64,000 nucleotides of DNA. Source: Longimicrobium sp. GTDB taxonomy: Bacteria; Gemmatimonadota; Gemmatimonadetes; Longimicrobiales; Longimicrobiaceae. Of this stretch, positions 18,823 through 27,240 are shown piece by piece (position 1 is the first letter of the stretch; every line of letters starts with the position of its first letter). Both the position numbers and the translations under genes were made by a program. The stretch lies in the NCBI GenBank assembly GCA_036377595.1, contig DASUYB010000103.1, positions 62,001-126,000 on the forward strand. Reading direction: 5' to 3'. The notes under the pieces were generated by a model. The model worked only from the letters and a program-made list of their open reading frames with translations. It ran no database searches and was not told the origin of the DNA.

Positions 18823-19836
18823 ATGGGCGAAGCGATGGATTGCACGGTCGAGGTCACGCGCGGGGCCGTCGTCGAGAGCCGCCACCGCATCCACGCCGCC
18901 GTGGTGGACGCGGACGGGCGGCTGCGCGCGTTCGCGGGCGACCCCGACCTCGTCACCTTCTTCCGCTCGGCCGCCAAGCCGCTGCAGGCGCTGCCTCTGG
19001 TCGAGGACGGCGCGTTCGACCGCTTCGGGCTGACGCTGGAGGAGCTGGCGCTCTGCTGCGGCTCGCACTCGGGAAGCGCGGAGCACACGCGCGTGGTGGC
19101 GGGGATCCTGGAGAAGGCGGCGGTCACGAGTGACGCGCTGGCGTGCGGGCCGCATCCGCCGTTCGACGACGAGGCGCGGCGCGCGCTCGCCGAGGCGCAC
19201 CTGGAGCCCGGGCGCGTGCACAACAACTGCTCGGGAAAGCACGCGGGGATGATGATGCTGGCCCGCGCGCGCGGCTGGGACCCGGCCGACTACCATCGCC
19301 CCGAGCACCCGGTGCAGCAGCGGATGCTGACCGAGATCTCGCGCTGGACGCGGATGCCGGTGGAGGCCGTGGCGCTGGCGACGGACGGGTGCGGCGTGGT
19401 CTGCTTCGCCCTTCCTTTGCGGCAGATGGCGCTCTCGTTCGCGGGGTTCGCGGCCGCCGTGCGCGCGGGCGAGCGCTCGCCCGCGCTGGTGTTCGAGGCG
19501 ATGACGGCGCACCCGGTGATGGTGGCGGGCGAGGGGCGCATCTGCACGGAGCTGATGCGGCAGGCGGCGGGGCGGCTCTTCGCCAAGGTGGGTGCGGAGG
19601 GCGTGTACTGCGTGGGCGTCCCCGGCGCGGAGCTGGGGATCGCGCTGAAGGTGGAGGACGGCGCGGCGCGCGCGGTCGCCCCCGCGATCCTCGGCATCCT
19701 GCGCGAGCTGGACCTGATCAGCGAGGACGACTTCGGCGCGCTGCACCACCACGCCTATCCCGAGCTGCTGAACACGCGCGGCGAGCCGGTGGGGCAGATC
19801 CGCCCGTCCATCTCCCTGCAGGTCCCGGATGCCTGA
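18823..19836 (+). CDS. Asparaginase, rhizobial (type II) family
   Basis: A 337-residue protein of the Rhizobium etli-type asparaginase family, which hydrolyses L-asparagine to aspartate and ammonia and is unrelated to the E. coli enzymes. Catalytic S-x-x-K is in FFRSAAKPLQALP (about residue 49), the second Ser in CCGSHSGSAEH, and the metal-site Cys/Lys/Cys pattern in NNCSGKHAG and TDGCG. ATG 18823 has GGGAG upstream. The next gene overlaps its 3' end by 8 nt, so both form an operon under the promoter at 18768. Confidence 0.85.
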   Translation: MGEAMDCTVEVTRGAVVESRHRIHAAVVDADGRLRAFAGDPDLVTFFRSAAKPLQALPLVEDGAFDRFGLTLEELALCCGSHSGSAEHTRVVAGILEKAAVTSDALACGPHPPFDDEARRALAEAHLEPGRVHNNCSGKHAGMMMLARARGWDPADYHRPEHPVQQRMLTEISRWTRMPVEAVALATDGCGVVCFALPLRQMALSFAGFAAAVRAGERSPALVFEAMTAHPVMVAGEGRICTELMRQAAGRLFAKVGAEGVYCVGVPGAELGIALKVEDGAARAVAPAILGILRELDLISEDDFGALHHHAYPELLNTRGEPVGQIRPSISLQVPDA

Positions 19837-20503
19837 GGCGGGGGACGACGCCCGCCGCGCGCTCCTCCGCGTAGCCGCGGCGCTGGGGACGCGCGACGCG
19901 GGCGTGGTGCGCCGGGCGCTGGAGAATGCGGTCGACGTCGCGGACGCGGCCGCCGTCGAGGAGGTGATCCTCCAGTCGCACCTGTTCGTCGGCTTCCCCG
20001 ACGCGCTGAACGCGCTGGCCGTCTGGCGCGAGGTCGGCGGCCGCCCCGCGCCGCCCGCGTCGGGCGAGGACGCGGCGCTGTGGGAACGGCGCGGCGAGGC
20101 GGTGTGCGAGGCCGTCTACGGCGCCAACTACCTCAAGCTGCGCGAGAACGTCCGCGCGCTGCACCCCGACTTCGAGGGGTGGATGGTCACCGGCGGCTAC
20201 GGGCGCGTGATCGGCCGCCCCGGGCTGGAGCTGCGGACGCGCGAGCTGTGCATCGCCGCGCTGCTGGCGGTCTGGAACGTGCCACGCCAGCTGCACTCGC
20301 ATCTCCGCGGCGCGCTGAACGCCGGCGCGGCCTTCGCCGAGGTCGACGAGGCGGTGGAGATCGCGTGCGCCTTCATCGCGTCTCCCGAAGCAGCCGCCCG
20401 GGTGCGGGCGCTGTGGGCGGAGATCCGCGCGAAGGCGGGCGCGGGCCAAGGTTCTCCCGCAATGCGGGCCGAGGCGCCGATCCGGGATCTGCCGGGCGAA
20501 TGA
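19829..20503 (+). CDS. AhpD-like / carboxymuconolactone decarboxylase family protein
   Basis: A 224-residue helical protein of the CMD/AhpD fold: ILQSHLFVGFPDALNALAVWREVG and RTRELCIAALLAVWNVPRQLHSHLRGALNAGA, the latter a double-helix motif with Cys and His but not the full AhpD CxxC. The substrate is unknown. The first codons overlap the asparaginase gene. The last few codons and the TGA lie inside the R2 repeat (20493 onward), so the natural C-terminus has probably been replaced by repeat sequence. Confidence 0.75.
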   Translation: MPEAGDDARRALLRVAAALGTRDAGVVRRALENAVDVADAAAVEEVILQSHLFVGFPDALNALAVWREVGGRPAPPASGEDAALWERRGEAVCEAVYGANYLKLRENVRALHPDFEGWMVTGGYGRVIGRPGLELRTRELCIAALLAVWNVPRQLHSHLRGALNAGAAFAEVDEAVEIACAFIASPEAAARVRALWAEIRAKAGAGQGSPAMRAEAPIRDLPGE

Positions 20504-20702
20504 ATTCGCGGCAACAACGACACGAAGTCCCCCGTCGGGGACTACCGGCTTCGGCTCGGACGATGGTTTGGTGCGCGTGGCAGGCCCCGGCTCGCGCGCA
20601 GAACTGCGGGGCGGGTCGCGTGCACGGCGGGCGCGGCCGCGCCGTCGGTCGTAGTCCGCGAAGGCGGACTTCGTGTGGTGGTTGCAGCGAATTCGTTCGC
20701 CC
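20493..20702. repeat. R2 palindromic element, copy 1
   Basis: About 210 bp. The ends are inverted copies: GGGCGAATGAATTCGCGGC on the left, and its near-complement ending at 20702. Just inside each end are short hairpins (AGTCCCC..GGGGACT and AGTCCGC..GCGGACT) beside ACACGAAG / CTTCGTGT. The left edge supplies the stop codon of the AhpD-like gene. Confidence 0.8.
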
Positions 20703-20807
20703 ACCCGCCGAATGGGCGTGAGGGCTGGCGGCCGCGAAGATGCAGCCTTGGGCGGGGGGATCATCATCATCCCCCCATGAATCGGTGGATGGAGAGGGCG
20801 GGGAGAC

Positions 20808-21836
20808 GTGTTTCTCGATTACGCGGAGATCCAGATCAAGGCGGGCGACGGCGGGCCGGGGGCATCCTCGTTCCGCCGCGAGTCGTTCGCACCCATGGGC
20901 GGCCCCGATGGCGGCGACGGCGGGCGCGGCGGCGACGTGGTGCTGCGCGCCGACGGGCAGATGTCGACCCTGCTCGACTACCGCTACCGCCAGCAGTACG
21001 CGGCGCCGAACGGGAAGAAGGGCGAGGGCTCCAACTCCACCGGCCGCAGCGGCGACGACCTCGTCCTCCGCGTGCCGCCGGGTACGCTGGTGCGCGACGT
21101 GGAGTCGGGCGAGATCATCGGCGAGCTGCTGGAGGACGGGCAGGAGCTGGTCGCCGCGCGGGGTGGGCGGGGGGGATGGGGGAACGCGCGCTTCGCCACG
21201 TCGACGAATCAGGCGCCGCGCCGCGCCGACCCCGGCCTGCCCGGCGAGGAGCGGCGGATCGCGCTGGAGCTGAAGCTGATCGCCGACGTGGGGCTGGTGG
21301 GCGAGCCGAACGCGGGGAAGTCGACCTTCCTCTCCGCCGTCTCCGCGGCGACGCCGAAGGTGGCCGACTATCCCTTCACCACGCTGACGCCGAACCTGGG
21401 CGTGGTGCAGCTCTCCGGGCACCGCACCTTCGTCGTCGCCGACATCCCCGGGATCATCGAGGGCGCGCACGAGGGGAAGGGGCTAGGGCACCAGTTCCTG
21501 CGCCACATCGAGCGCACCCGCACGCTGGCGCTGATGATCCCCGCCGACGCACTGGAGCCGCAGCAGGAGTACCAGCGGCTGATGGACGAGCTCCACGCGT
21601 ACTCCGGGGAGCTCGCCGCCAAGCCGCAGGTCGTCGTCTTCACCAAGGCCGACCTGCTGCCGCCGGAGTGGCCCGCGCCGCACGTGGACGCGCCGGGCGC
21701 GTGGGGGCAGTTCGTGATCTCGTCCGTCGCCCGGCAGGGGCTGGAGCCGCTGCTGGAGGGCCTGTGGCAGCACGCGGCGAAGGCGGTGGAGGAGGAGCGG
21801 GCGCACGAGGACGAGCCCGAGCCTTGGCGGCCCTGA
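20808..21836 (+). CDS. obgE: Obg family GTPase
   Basis: A 342-residue GTPase that acts in 50S ribosome maturation and stress control. The N-terminal glycine-rich Obg fold (about 1-160; GDGGPGASSFRRE, GGDGGRGGDV, GGRGGWGNARF) precedes the G domain with G1 GEPNAGKST, G3 DIPGIIEGAHEGKGLG and G4 TKAD. It lacks the optional C-terminal OCT domain. GTG 20808 is preceded by GGGAG. dprA starts 2 nt after the stop, so they are cotranscribed. Confidence 0.94.
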   Translation: MFLDYAEIQIKAGDGGPGASSFRRESFAPMGGPDGGDGGRGGDVVLRADGQMSTLLDYRYRQQYAAPNGKKGEGSNSTGRSGDDLVLRVPPGTLVRDVESGEIIGELLEDGQELVAARGGRGGWGNARFATSTNQAPRRADPGLPGEERRIALELKLIADVGLVGEPNAGKSTFLSAVSAATPKVADYPFTTLTPNLGVVQLSGHRTFVVADIPGIIEGAHEGKGLGHQFLRHIERTRTLALMIPADALEPQQEYQRLMDELHAYSGELAAKPQVVVFTKADLLPPEWPAPHVDAPGAWGQFVISSVARQGLEPLLEGLWQHAAKAVEEERAHEDEPEPWRP

Positions 21837-21838
21837 CC

Positions 21839-22978
21839 ATGCCGCTCTCCGCGTCCGCGCTGGAGCCCATCCTGCGCCTGGCCATCGTCGACGGCATCGG
21901 CCCGGCGCGGCTGTCGGTGCTCCTGGCGCGCTTCGGCTCGGCCGAGCGCGTGCTGGCGGCGCGCGAGGACGAGCTGGGCGCCGTCCCCGGATTCGGCCGC
22001 GAGTTCGTCAAGCGCCTGCGCGCCGCCGCGACCGACGAGGGTCTCCGCCGCACGCGCGCGGCGATGCAGCGGCTGCGCGACGTGGGCGCCGTCGCCATCA
22101 CCCCGGCCGACGCGGCGTATCCGGAGGCGTTCCGCACCCTTCCCGATCCCCCGTACCTGCTGTTCGCGATCGGCGACCTGGCGCTGCTGGAGGCGCCGGC
22201 GATCGGCGTGGTCGGCACGCGCTCGCCCACGGACTACGGGCGGCACACGGCGATCGCGCTCTCGGCGGACCTGGCGCGCGCGGGGCTGGCCATCGTCAGC
22301 GGGATGGCGCGGGGGATCGACAGCGCGGCGCACGCGGCGGCGCTGGACGCGGGCGGGACGACCATCGGCGTGCTGGGGCACGGCATCGACCGCGTGTATC
22401 CGCCGGAGAACGAGCGGCTGTTTGGCCGGGTGCGCGAGCGCGGGCTGCTGATCACCGAGCTGGCGCCGGGCGAGGAGCCGAACGCGGGGAACTTCCCCCG
22501 CCGCAACCGGCTGATCGCGGCGCTGAGCCTGGGCGTGCTGGTGGTGGAGATGGGGTCGAAGAGCGGCGCGCAGCACACGGTGTCGTACGCGCTGGAGCAG
22601 GGGAAGGACGTGTTCGCCGTCCCCGGCCAGATCGGCAGCCCGCAGAGCGCGGGGACGAACCAGCTGCTGAAGGAAGGCGCGCGGGTGGTCACCTCCGCGG
22701 CCGACATCCTCGAGGAGCTGCGCGGCGTGGGCCATGCGCTGGACGGCGCGCCGGGGCCCGCGTCGCCCGCGAACCCTGACGTGCCGCCGCCCCCGCCCGC
22801 AGACCTGGCGCCGGACGAGGCGAAGGTGTACGCCGCCCTCACCGGCGACGGCCGCCACGTGGACGACATCGCCGCGGACGCGGGGCTGGCGCCGAGCAAC
22901 GTCCTCGCGGCGCTGCTGGGGCTGGAGCTGCGCGGCGCCGCCGAGTCGCTGCCGGGAAAGCAGTTCAGGCGGAAGTGA
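21839..22978 (+). CDS. dprA: DNA processing protein DprA
   Basis: A 379-residue protein that loads RecA on incoming single-stranded DNA in transformation. An N-terminal helix-hairpin-helix region (VDGIGPARLSVLLARFGS; VPGFGREFVKRL) precedes the Rossmann-like DNA-binding core: GVVGTRSPTDYGR, SGMARGIDSAAHAAAL, GHGIDRVYPPEN, NFPRRNRLIAALS and SGAQHTVSYALEQGKDVFAVPG. A Pro-rich linker leads to a C-terminal winged helix (LAPDEAKVYAALTGDG). It is 2 nt behind obgE. An R2 repeat begins 26 nt past its stop. Confidence 0.93.
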   Translation: MPLSASALEPILRLAIVDGIGPARLSVLLARFGSAERVLAAREDELGAVPGFGREFVKRLRAAATDEGLRRTRAAMQRLRDVGAVAITPADAAYPEAFRTLPDPPYLLFAIGDLALLEAPAIGVVGTRSPTDYGRHTAIALSADLARAGLAIVSGMARGIDSAAHAAALDAGGTTIGVLGHGIDRVYPPENERLFGRVRERGLLITELAPGEEPNAGNFPRRNRLIAALSLGVLVVEMGSKSGAQHTVSYALEQGKDVFAVPGQIGSPQSAGTNQLLKEGARVVTSAADILEELRGVGHALDGAPGPASPANPDVPPPPPADLAPDEAKVYAALTGDGRHVDDIAADAGLAPSNVLAALLGLELRGAAESLPGKQFRRK

Positions 22979-23003
22979 GAGATTCTCCGGCTGAAGTGAG
23001 GGA

Positions 23004-23207
23004 GGGCGAATAAATTCGCAGCAACAACCACACGAAGTCCCCCTGCGGGGACTACCGGCTTTGGCTCGGATCATGATTCGGGGCACGCGACGGGCTCTCG
23101 ATCACACCAACCGAAGCTTGTCGCGCGCACCGATGCCGCGGCAGCACCGTCGGTCGTAGTCCGCGAAGGCGGACTTCGTGTAGTTGTTGCAGCGAATTCA
23201 TTCGCCC
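23004..23207. repeat. R2 palindromic element, copy 2
   Basis: About 204 bp with the same ends and inner hairpins as copy 1. Here the left edge reads GGGCGAATAAATTCGC and the inner loop of the AGTCCCC hairpin differs (CTGC against CGTC). The central ~100 bp is only partly conserved. It lies between dprA and the sirtuin gene. Confidence 0.8.
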
Positions 23208-23224
23208 CCAACAACACCGGCGAG

Positions 23225-24031
23225 ATGCTGGAAGCACAGAACCGCATGGCGGGATCATCTACCGTGAATGCCGGGATGGATCGCGCGGCGGAGTGGCTGG
23301 CGGGGGCGGAGCGCGTGCTCGTCTCGACCGGCGCGGGGATGTCGCGCGAGAGCGGGATCCCCACCTTCCGCGACGCGATGGAAGGGCTGTGGGCGCAGTA
23401 CGATCCGCAGGAGCTGGCCACGGAGCGCGGCTTCCGGAAGAACCCGCGGCGGGTGTGGAGCTGGTACGCGTGGCGGCGCCGGAAGATCGCGGAGGCGGTG
23501 CCGCATCCCGGCTACCACGCGCTGGTGGAGATGGAATCCATCGTCCCGTCGCTGACGATCGTCACGCAGAACGTCGACGGGCTGCACGCGCGGGCCGGCT
23601 CGCGCGATGTGATCGAGCTGCACGGCAACATCCATCGCGTGAAGTGCCTGGACCGGCATCACCCGTTCGACGGCGAGCCGCCCGACGACGGCGCGGAGGA
23701 GAGCGATCCGCCGCCCTGCCCGGTCTGCGGATCGCCGCTGCGGCCCGACGTGGTGTGGTTCGGCGAGATGCTGCCCGAGGCGGCGACGGAGCGCGCGTGG
23801 CGCCTCGCCGGCGAATGCGACGCGCTGCTGCTGGTGGGTACGTCGGGGACGGTGTGGCCCGCGGCGGAGCTGCCGCACGTGGCGCGGCGGGCCGGCGCGC
23901 GGGTGATCGAGGTCAATCCGCAGCCGAGCGAGCTGACGGAGGTGGCCAGCGTCTATTTGCAGGGCGCGGCCGGCGAGGTGCTGCCGCGCCTGGCGGCGGC
24001 CATGGCGGAATGGAAACGGGGCGGAGGATGA
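23225..24031 (+). CDS. cobB: Sir2-family NAD-dependent deacylase
   Basis: A 268-residue sirtuin that removes acyl groups from lysine with NAD. Motifs: STGAGMSRESGIPTFR, TQNVDGLHARAGS, catalytic His in ELHGN. SWYAWRR carries the Tyr/Arg pair typical of desuccinylase-type (class III) sirtuins. The zinc site is odd: CPVC is intact, but the first pair is reduced to one Cys (VKCLDRHH), with His-His nearby. Starts at 23246 and 23276 are also possible; 23276 (MDRAAEW) best matches family length. Its stop overlaps the carbonic anhydrase start (ATGA). Confidence 0.87.
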   Translation: MLEAQNRMAGSSTVNAGMDRAAEWLAGAERVLVSTGAGMSRESGIPTFRDAMEGLWAQYDPQELATERGFRKNPRRVWSWYAWRRRKIAEAVPHPGYHALVEMESIVPSLTIVTQNVDGLHARAGSRDVIELHGNIHRVKCLDRHHPFDGEPPDDGAEESDPPPCPVCGSPLRPDVVWFGEMLPEAATERAWRLAGECDALLLVGTSGTVWPAAELPHVARRAGARVIEVNPQPSELTEVASVYLQGAAGEVLPRLAAAMAEWKRGGG

Positions 24032-24624
24032 GCGGAATCGACCACCTGATTGACAATAACCGGGCGTGGGCGCGGCGGACGGCCGAGCGCGACCCCGAGT
24101 TCTTTCCCACGCTGGCGCGGCAGCAGTCGCCCGAGTACCTGTGGATCGGCTGCTCGGACAGCCGCGTGCCGGCCAACGAGATCGTGGGGCTGCTGCCGGG
24201 CGAGCTGTTCGTGCACCGCAACGTGGCCAACGTGGTGGTGCACACCGACCTCAACTGCCTGTCGGTGATGCAGTTCGCCGTGGACGTGCTGAAGGTGAAG
24301 CACATCCTGGTGGTGGGCCACTACGGGTGCGGCGGCGTGCAGGCGGCGCTCGAGGACCGGCGCTTCGGGCTGATCGACAACTGGCTGCGGCACGTGCAGG
24401 ACGTGGCGCACGCGCACCGTGCCGAGCTCGATGCCATCCCCGACGCGGCCGAGCGGCTGGCGCGGCTGTGCGAGCTGAACGTGGTGGAGCAGGTGCAGAG
24501 CGTCTGCCGGACCACGATCGTGCAGGACGCGTGGGAGCGCGGGCAGGACCTGACCGTGCACGGCTGGATCTACGGCATCGCCGACGGCATGGTGCGCGAC
24601 CTGGGTGTGTCGCGCAACGCGTGA
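24028..24624 (+). CDS. can: Beta-carbonic anhydrase
   Basis: A 198-residue beta-class carbonic anhydrase interconverting CO2 and bicarbonate in the cytoplasm. Zinc ligands and the catalytic dyad are in WIGCSDSRVPANEIVGL (Cys with Asp/Arg) and VVGHYGCGGVQAAL (His, Cys). VHRNVANVV and HGWIYGIADGMVRDLGV are family marks. GGAGG directly precedes ATG 24028, which overlaps the sirtuin stop. A terminator follows. Confidence 0.93.
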   Translation: MSGIDHLIDNNRAWARRTAERDPEFFPTLARQQSPEYLWIGCSDSRVPANEIVGLLPGELFVHRNVANVVVHTDLNCLSVMQFAVDVLKVKHILVVGHYGCGGVQAALEDRRFGLIDNWLRHVQDVAHAHRAELDAIPDAAERLARLCELNVVEQVQSVCRTTIVQDAWERGQDLTVHGWIYGIADGMVRDLGVSRNA

Positions 24625-25169
24625 GTCATCGGCTGGGGACGACGCCGCGGCCGCTCGCAGGCCGCGGCGGCGCTTTTCGTTGCGATTGTAATCTTCTTCG
24701 GCCTGCAAGCTCTTGCGCAGATGCTGATTACGGTCTGGCCGGCCCTCAGGATGACGTCAGCGCGGGATGTGACGTATGATCCGCATCGCCGCGCGCGTGC
24801 ACCCCGCGCCGCCAGGTCGGCCAGCGTGATGGCGCCGAGCCACTCGAGCAGCAGCGCCTCGGCGTCGCGGAGGAACCCGTCCAGCACGCCCGACACGGCC
24901 GCCTCGATCCGGCACTCCGAGCGGCCGCCCGCGAAGTCGACCGCGAACAGCAGCCGCTCGCCGAGCGCGGCACATACCTCGCCGAGCGTCACCTCCGCGG
25001 GGTCGCGGGCCAGCGTCCAGCCGCCGCCGTGGCCGGCCGCCGAGGCCACCAGCCCGACCTGCCGCAGCCCCGCGAGCGTGCGCCGGATCACGACGGGGTT
25101 GGTGTGGATGCAGGCGGCCAGCTGCTCCGACGTCATCGGCGCCGGACGCTCGGCCAGGTGCGCCAGCAC
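24570..25169 (-). CDS. Rrf2-like transcription regulator, ends uncertain
   Basis: The first ~115 residues form an Rrf2-type winged helix: MTSEQLAACIHTNPVVIRRTLAGL, GLVASAAGHGGGWTLARDPAEVTLGEV. The family's Fe-S cysteines are mostly absent. Both ends are odd. The family's N-terminal helix continues in frame upstream of GTG 25169 (TNSGVALRVLAHLA), but with TGG where ATG is expected and no good start further up. The C-terminus runs on for ~70 unrelated residues through the R5 repeat and the can terminator into the can 3' end. It may be a decaying gene or have a noncanonical start. Confidence 0.55.
   Translation of the reverse strand: MLAHLAERPAPMTSEQLAACIHTNPVVIRRTLAGLRQVGLVASAAGHGGGWTLARDPAEVTLGEVCAALGERLLFAVDFAGGRSECRIEAAVSGVLDGFLRDAEALLLEWLGAITLADLAARGARARRCGSYVTSRADVILRAGQTVISICARACRPKKITIATKSAAAACERPRRRPQPMTHALRDTPRSRTMPSAMP
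24643..24669 (+). terminator. Rho-independent terminator
   Basis: A perfect 10-bp stem CGCCGCGGCC/GGCCGCGGCG, 7-nt loop, followed by GCGCTTTT. Confidence 0.75.
24699..24755. repeat. R5 repeat, copy 1
   Basis: A ~57-bp sequence beginning CGGCCTGCAAGC and containing GATTACGG and CCTCAGGATG. It matches 44608-44667 with about ten differences. It encodes part of the extended C-terminus of the overlapping minus-strand Rrf2-like frame. Confidence 0.65.
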
Positions 25170-25274
25170 GCGCAGCGCGACCCCGCTGTTCGTCGGCCAC
25201 GGTTGACGCCCGCCGTCGCGCGCCGCACACTCTCCACGATCCCGATCCCCATCTCCCGCTGATCAGATCCAGCG

Positions 25275-26561
25275 ATGACGCGCTCGCACCGACTCCTCAC
25301 CATCGCCGCTGCGGCGACGGCGCTCGCCACATCCTCGGTCGCCGCGCAGCAGGAACGTGCGGGCGCGCAGCCGGCGGACGAGCGCTATCCCACGCGCTGG
25401 TCGCCGCGGACGGCGAGCGCGCCGGCGGTGCGCGACGCGCTGGCGTGGATCGAGGCGAACTTCCCGGCGCAGGTGCAGGAGTGGGTGCGCATCACGCAGA
25501 TCCCCGCGCAGTCCACGCACGAGCAGCAGCGCGCCGCCTACGTGGCCGAACAGATGCGCGCCGAAGGGATGGAGGTGTCGATCGACTCCATCGGCAACGT
25601 CACCGGCCGGCGGCGCGGCGAGGGCGGTGGCCCGACGATCGTCTTCGCGCCGCACATGGACACGGTGCACCCGATGGACACCGACGTGGCCGTGCGCGTG
25701 GACGGCGGCATCCTGCGCGCGCCCGGCGTGTTCGACAACTCCGCGTCGGTGGCCGACATGCTGGCGGTGGTGCGCGCGCTGAACCGCGCGCGCGTGCGCA
25801 CCCGCGGCGACCTGGTGGTGGTGGCCACGGTGCAGGAGGAGTTGGGACTGAGGGGGATGGACTGGTGGCTCGCGCACAACCCGCGGCCCGACATGGTCGT
25901 CGCGGTCGACGGCGGGCTGGGGCCGGTGAGCTACGGCGCGCTGGGGATCTACTGGACCCGCTACCGCTTCACCGGCGAGGGGAGCCACACCAACTCGTCC
26001 ACCGGCAAGCCGCACCCCGCGCACGCGCTGGCCGATGCGATCCGGTCCATCTACGAGCTGCGTATCCCCGAGGGCCGCGGCGGCGCCGTGTACAACGTGG
26101 GGATGGTGGGCGGAGGCCAGGTGTTCAACGCCATCCCGCAGGACGTCTGGTTCACCGTGGACCTGCGCTCGGTGAACCCCGCGCTCCTCGACTCGCTCGA
26201 CGCGGAGATCAACGCGCGGGTGCAGCGCGCCGCCGAGGCGAACCGCGTGCAGTGGTCGAAGGAGCAGGTGCAGCACCAGCGCGCCGCGGGAACGGAGGAG
26301 ATGCTGCGCGACCGACGCGCCCATCCGCTGGTGCAGACCGCGCTGGACGTGCACCGCTTCCTGGGCATCCCCACGCGCGCGGAGGCCAGCGGGTCGACGG
26401 ACTCGAACATGGCGGTAACGCGCGGCATCCCCTCCATCTCCGTGGGCCGCGCGCGCGGCGGCGACCAGCACACGCTCGGCGAGTGGGCCGAGCGCGACAC
26501 CGCCCTTCCCGCCACGAAGATGCTCCTGCTGCTGGCGGTGAGTCTGGCGGGGTTGAGGTAA
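25275..26561 (+). CDS. Secreted M20-family metallopeptidase
   Basis: A 428-residue M20 (peptidase T/dipeptidase-like) enzyme with an N-terminal signal peptide (residues 1-24, SSVAAQQ). Zinc-site motifs: APHMDTVHP, the FDNSASVADML segment, catalytic VQEELGLRG, VDGGLG and the C-terminal GRARGGDQHTLGEW. A dimerisation insert (GIYWTRYRFTGEGSHTNSS) is present. By family it cleaves short peptides or related amides; the substrate is unknown. It is monocistronic, divergent from the Rrf2-like gene, with an R2 fragment and R4 palindromes downstream. Confidence 0.82.
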   Translation: MTRSHRLLTIAAAATALATSSVAAQQERAGAQPADERYPTRWSPRTASAPAVRDALAWIEANFPAQVQEWVRITQIPAQSTHEQQRAAYVAEQMRAEGMEVSIDSIGNVTGRRRGEGGGPTIVFAPHMDTVHPMDTDVAVRVDGGILRAPGVFDNSASVADMLAVVRALNRARVRTRGDLVVVATVQEELGLRGMDWWLAHNPRPDMVVAVDGGLGPVSYGALGIYWTRYRFTGEGSHTNSSTGKPHPAHALADAIRSIYELRIPEGRGGAVYNVGMVGGGQVFNAIPQDVWFTVDLRSVNPALLDSLDAEINARVQRAAEANRVQWSKEQVQHQRAAGTEEMLRDRRAHPLVQTALDVHRFLGIPTRAEASGSTDSNMAVTRGIPSISVGRARGGDQHTLGEWAERDTALPATKMLLLLAVSLAGLR

Positions 26562-26598
26562 GGAGTTGCGGGACCGGGGCTTCGGTCGGGTATTGCCG

Positions 26599-26703
26599 GG
26601 CGAATGAATTCACGGCAACAACAGCACAAAGTCGCTGCGCGACTGCGGTCGCGACATCTGTTCACGAGGGAACCCCAGTCGCCGCCGCAGGTGTAGTTGC
26701 AGT
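26599..26703. repeat. R2 element fragment, copy 4
   Basis: The left edge (GGGCGAATGAATTCACGGC, then AACAACAGCACAAAGTC) matches R2, with a different inner hairpin (GTCGCTGCGCGAC). The right side keeps only a trace (GTGTAGTTGCAG) before R4 sequence takes over. Confidence 0.6.
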
Positions 26704-26842
26704 TCTCCCCTCCCCTGCGCAGCGGGGGAGGGGGGAGGGGGCTGCCCATGGCGGGCAGGAACTCTCCTTGGCGAGCCGTCGTCCGTCCCCAGGCTGAGGT
26801 CTCCCCCTCCCCCAGTCGGTTTTGGGGGAGGGGGCTGGGGGG
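26702..26842. repeat. R4 G-rich palindromes
   Basis: Two C/G-rich units: 26702-26743 (GTTCTCCCCTCCCCTGCGCA type, the inverse of 59435-59480) and 26803-26842 (CCCTCCCCCAGTCGGTTTTG type, also at 44687 and 48285). Each forms a GGGGGAGG-rich hairpin. No gene is seen between 26562 and 27240. Confidence 0.65.
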
Positions 26843-27019
26843 AGAGGGCCTCCGCGGCGGCGGCCGCGCCGACCGTCGTGCACACGTCCGGGATGCCGTC
26901 CCGCACGGTCCGGCGCCGCACCCGCTCCCTTAAGCTCATCTCGCGTATGGCCCGCGTCCGCCCCTGATCTCCATGCCGCGAACGGCCGCAGGGGCGGGTC
27001 AAAGTGTCGGCTCGGGTAC

Positions 27020-27049
27020 TTGCATGGTTTTGCGCGGCGGGGTTATCAT
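27020..27049 (+). promoter_or_regulatory. Candidate promoter of the lanthipeptide locus
   Basis: TTGCAT (27020-27025), 18-nt spacer, TATCAT (27044-27049), giving a leader of roughly 185 nt before the LanB ATG. It is the best -35/-10 pair seen in 26850-27240. Confidence 0.4.
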
Positions 27050-27240
27050 CGCAGACCGCCGTGCTTTTTCGGACACGCCGGACCCCACGCGCCGCGCTGG
27101 ATTCGCGGCCGGCGCGGGGCTCGCCGTCTCCACCATGCACGGCCCGGCTGAAGCGTAATCGGCGGCGGCGGAGCGGCAGTGCCCGCTCCTCTTCCCGCCG
27201 ATTCCCGCAGATCCACCCGCTCACGAGAGCCGCCGCACCC

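Noticed and set aside
20808-22978. obgE-dprA pair as a competence island
   Set aside because: Both are ordinary chromosomal genes and no other competence gene is adjacent.
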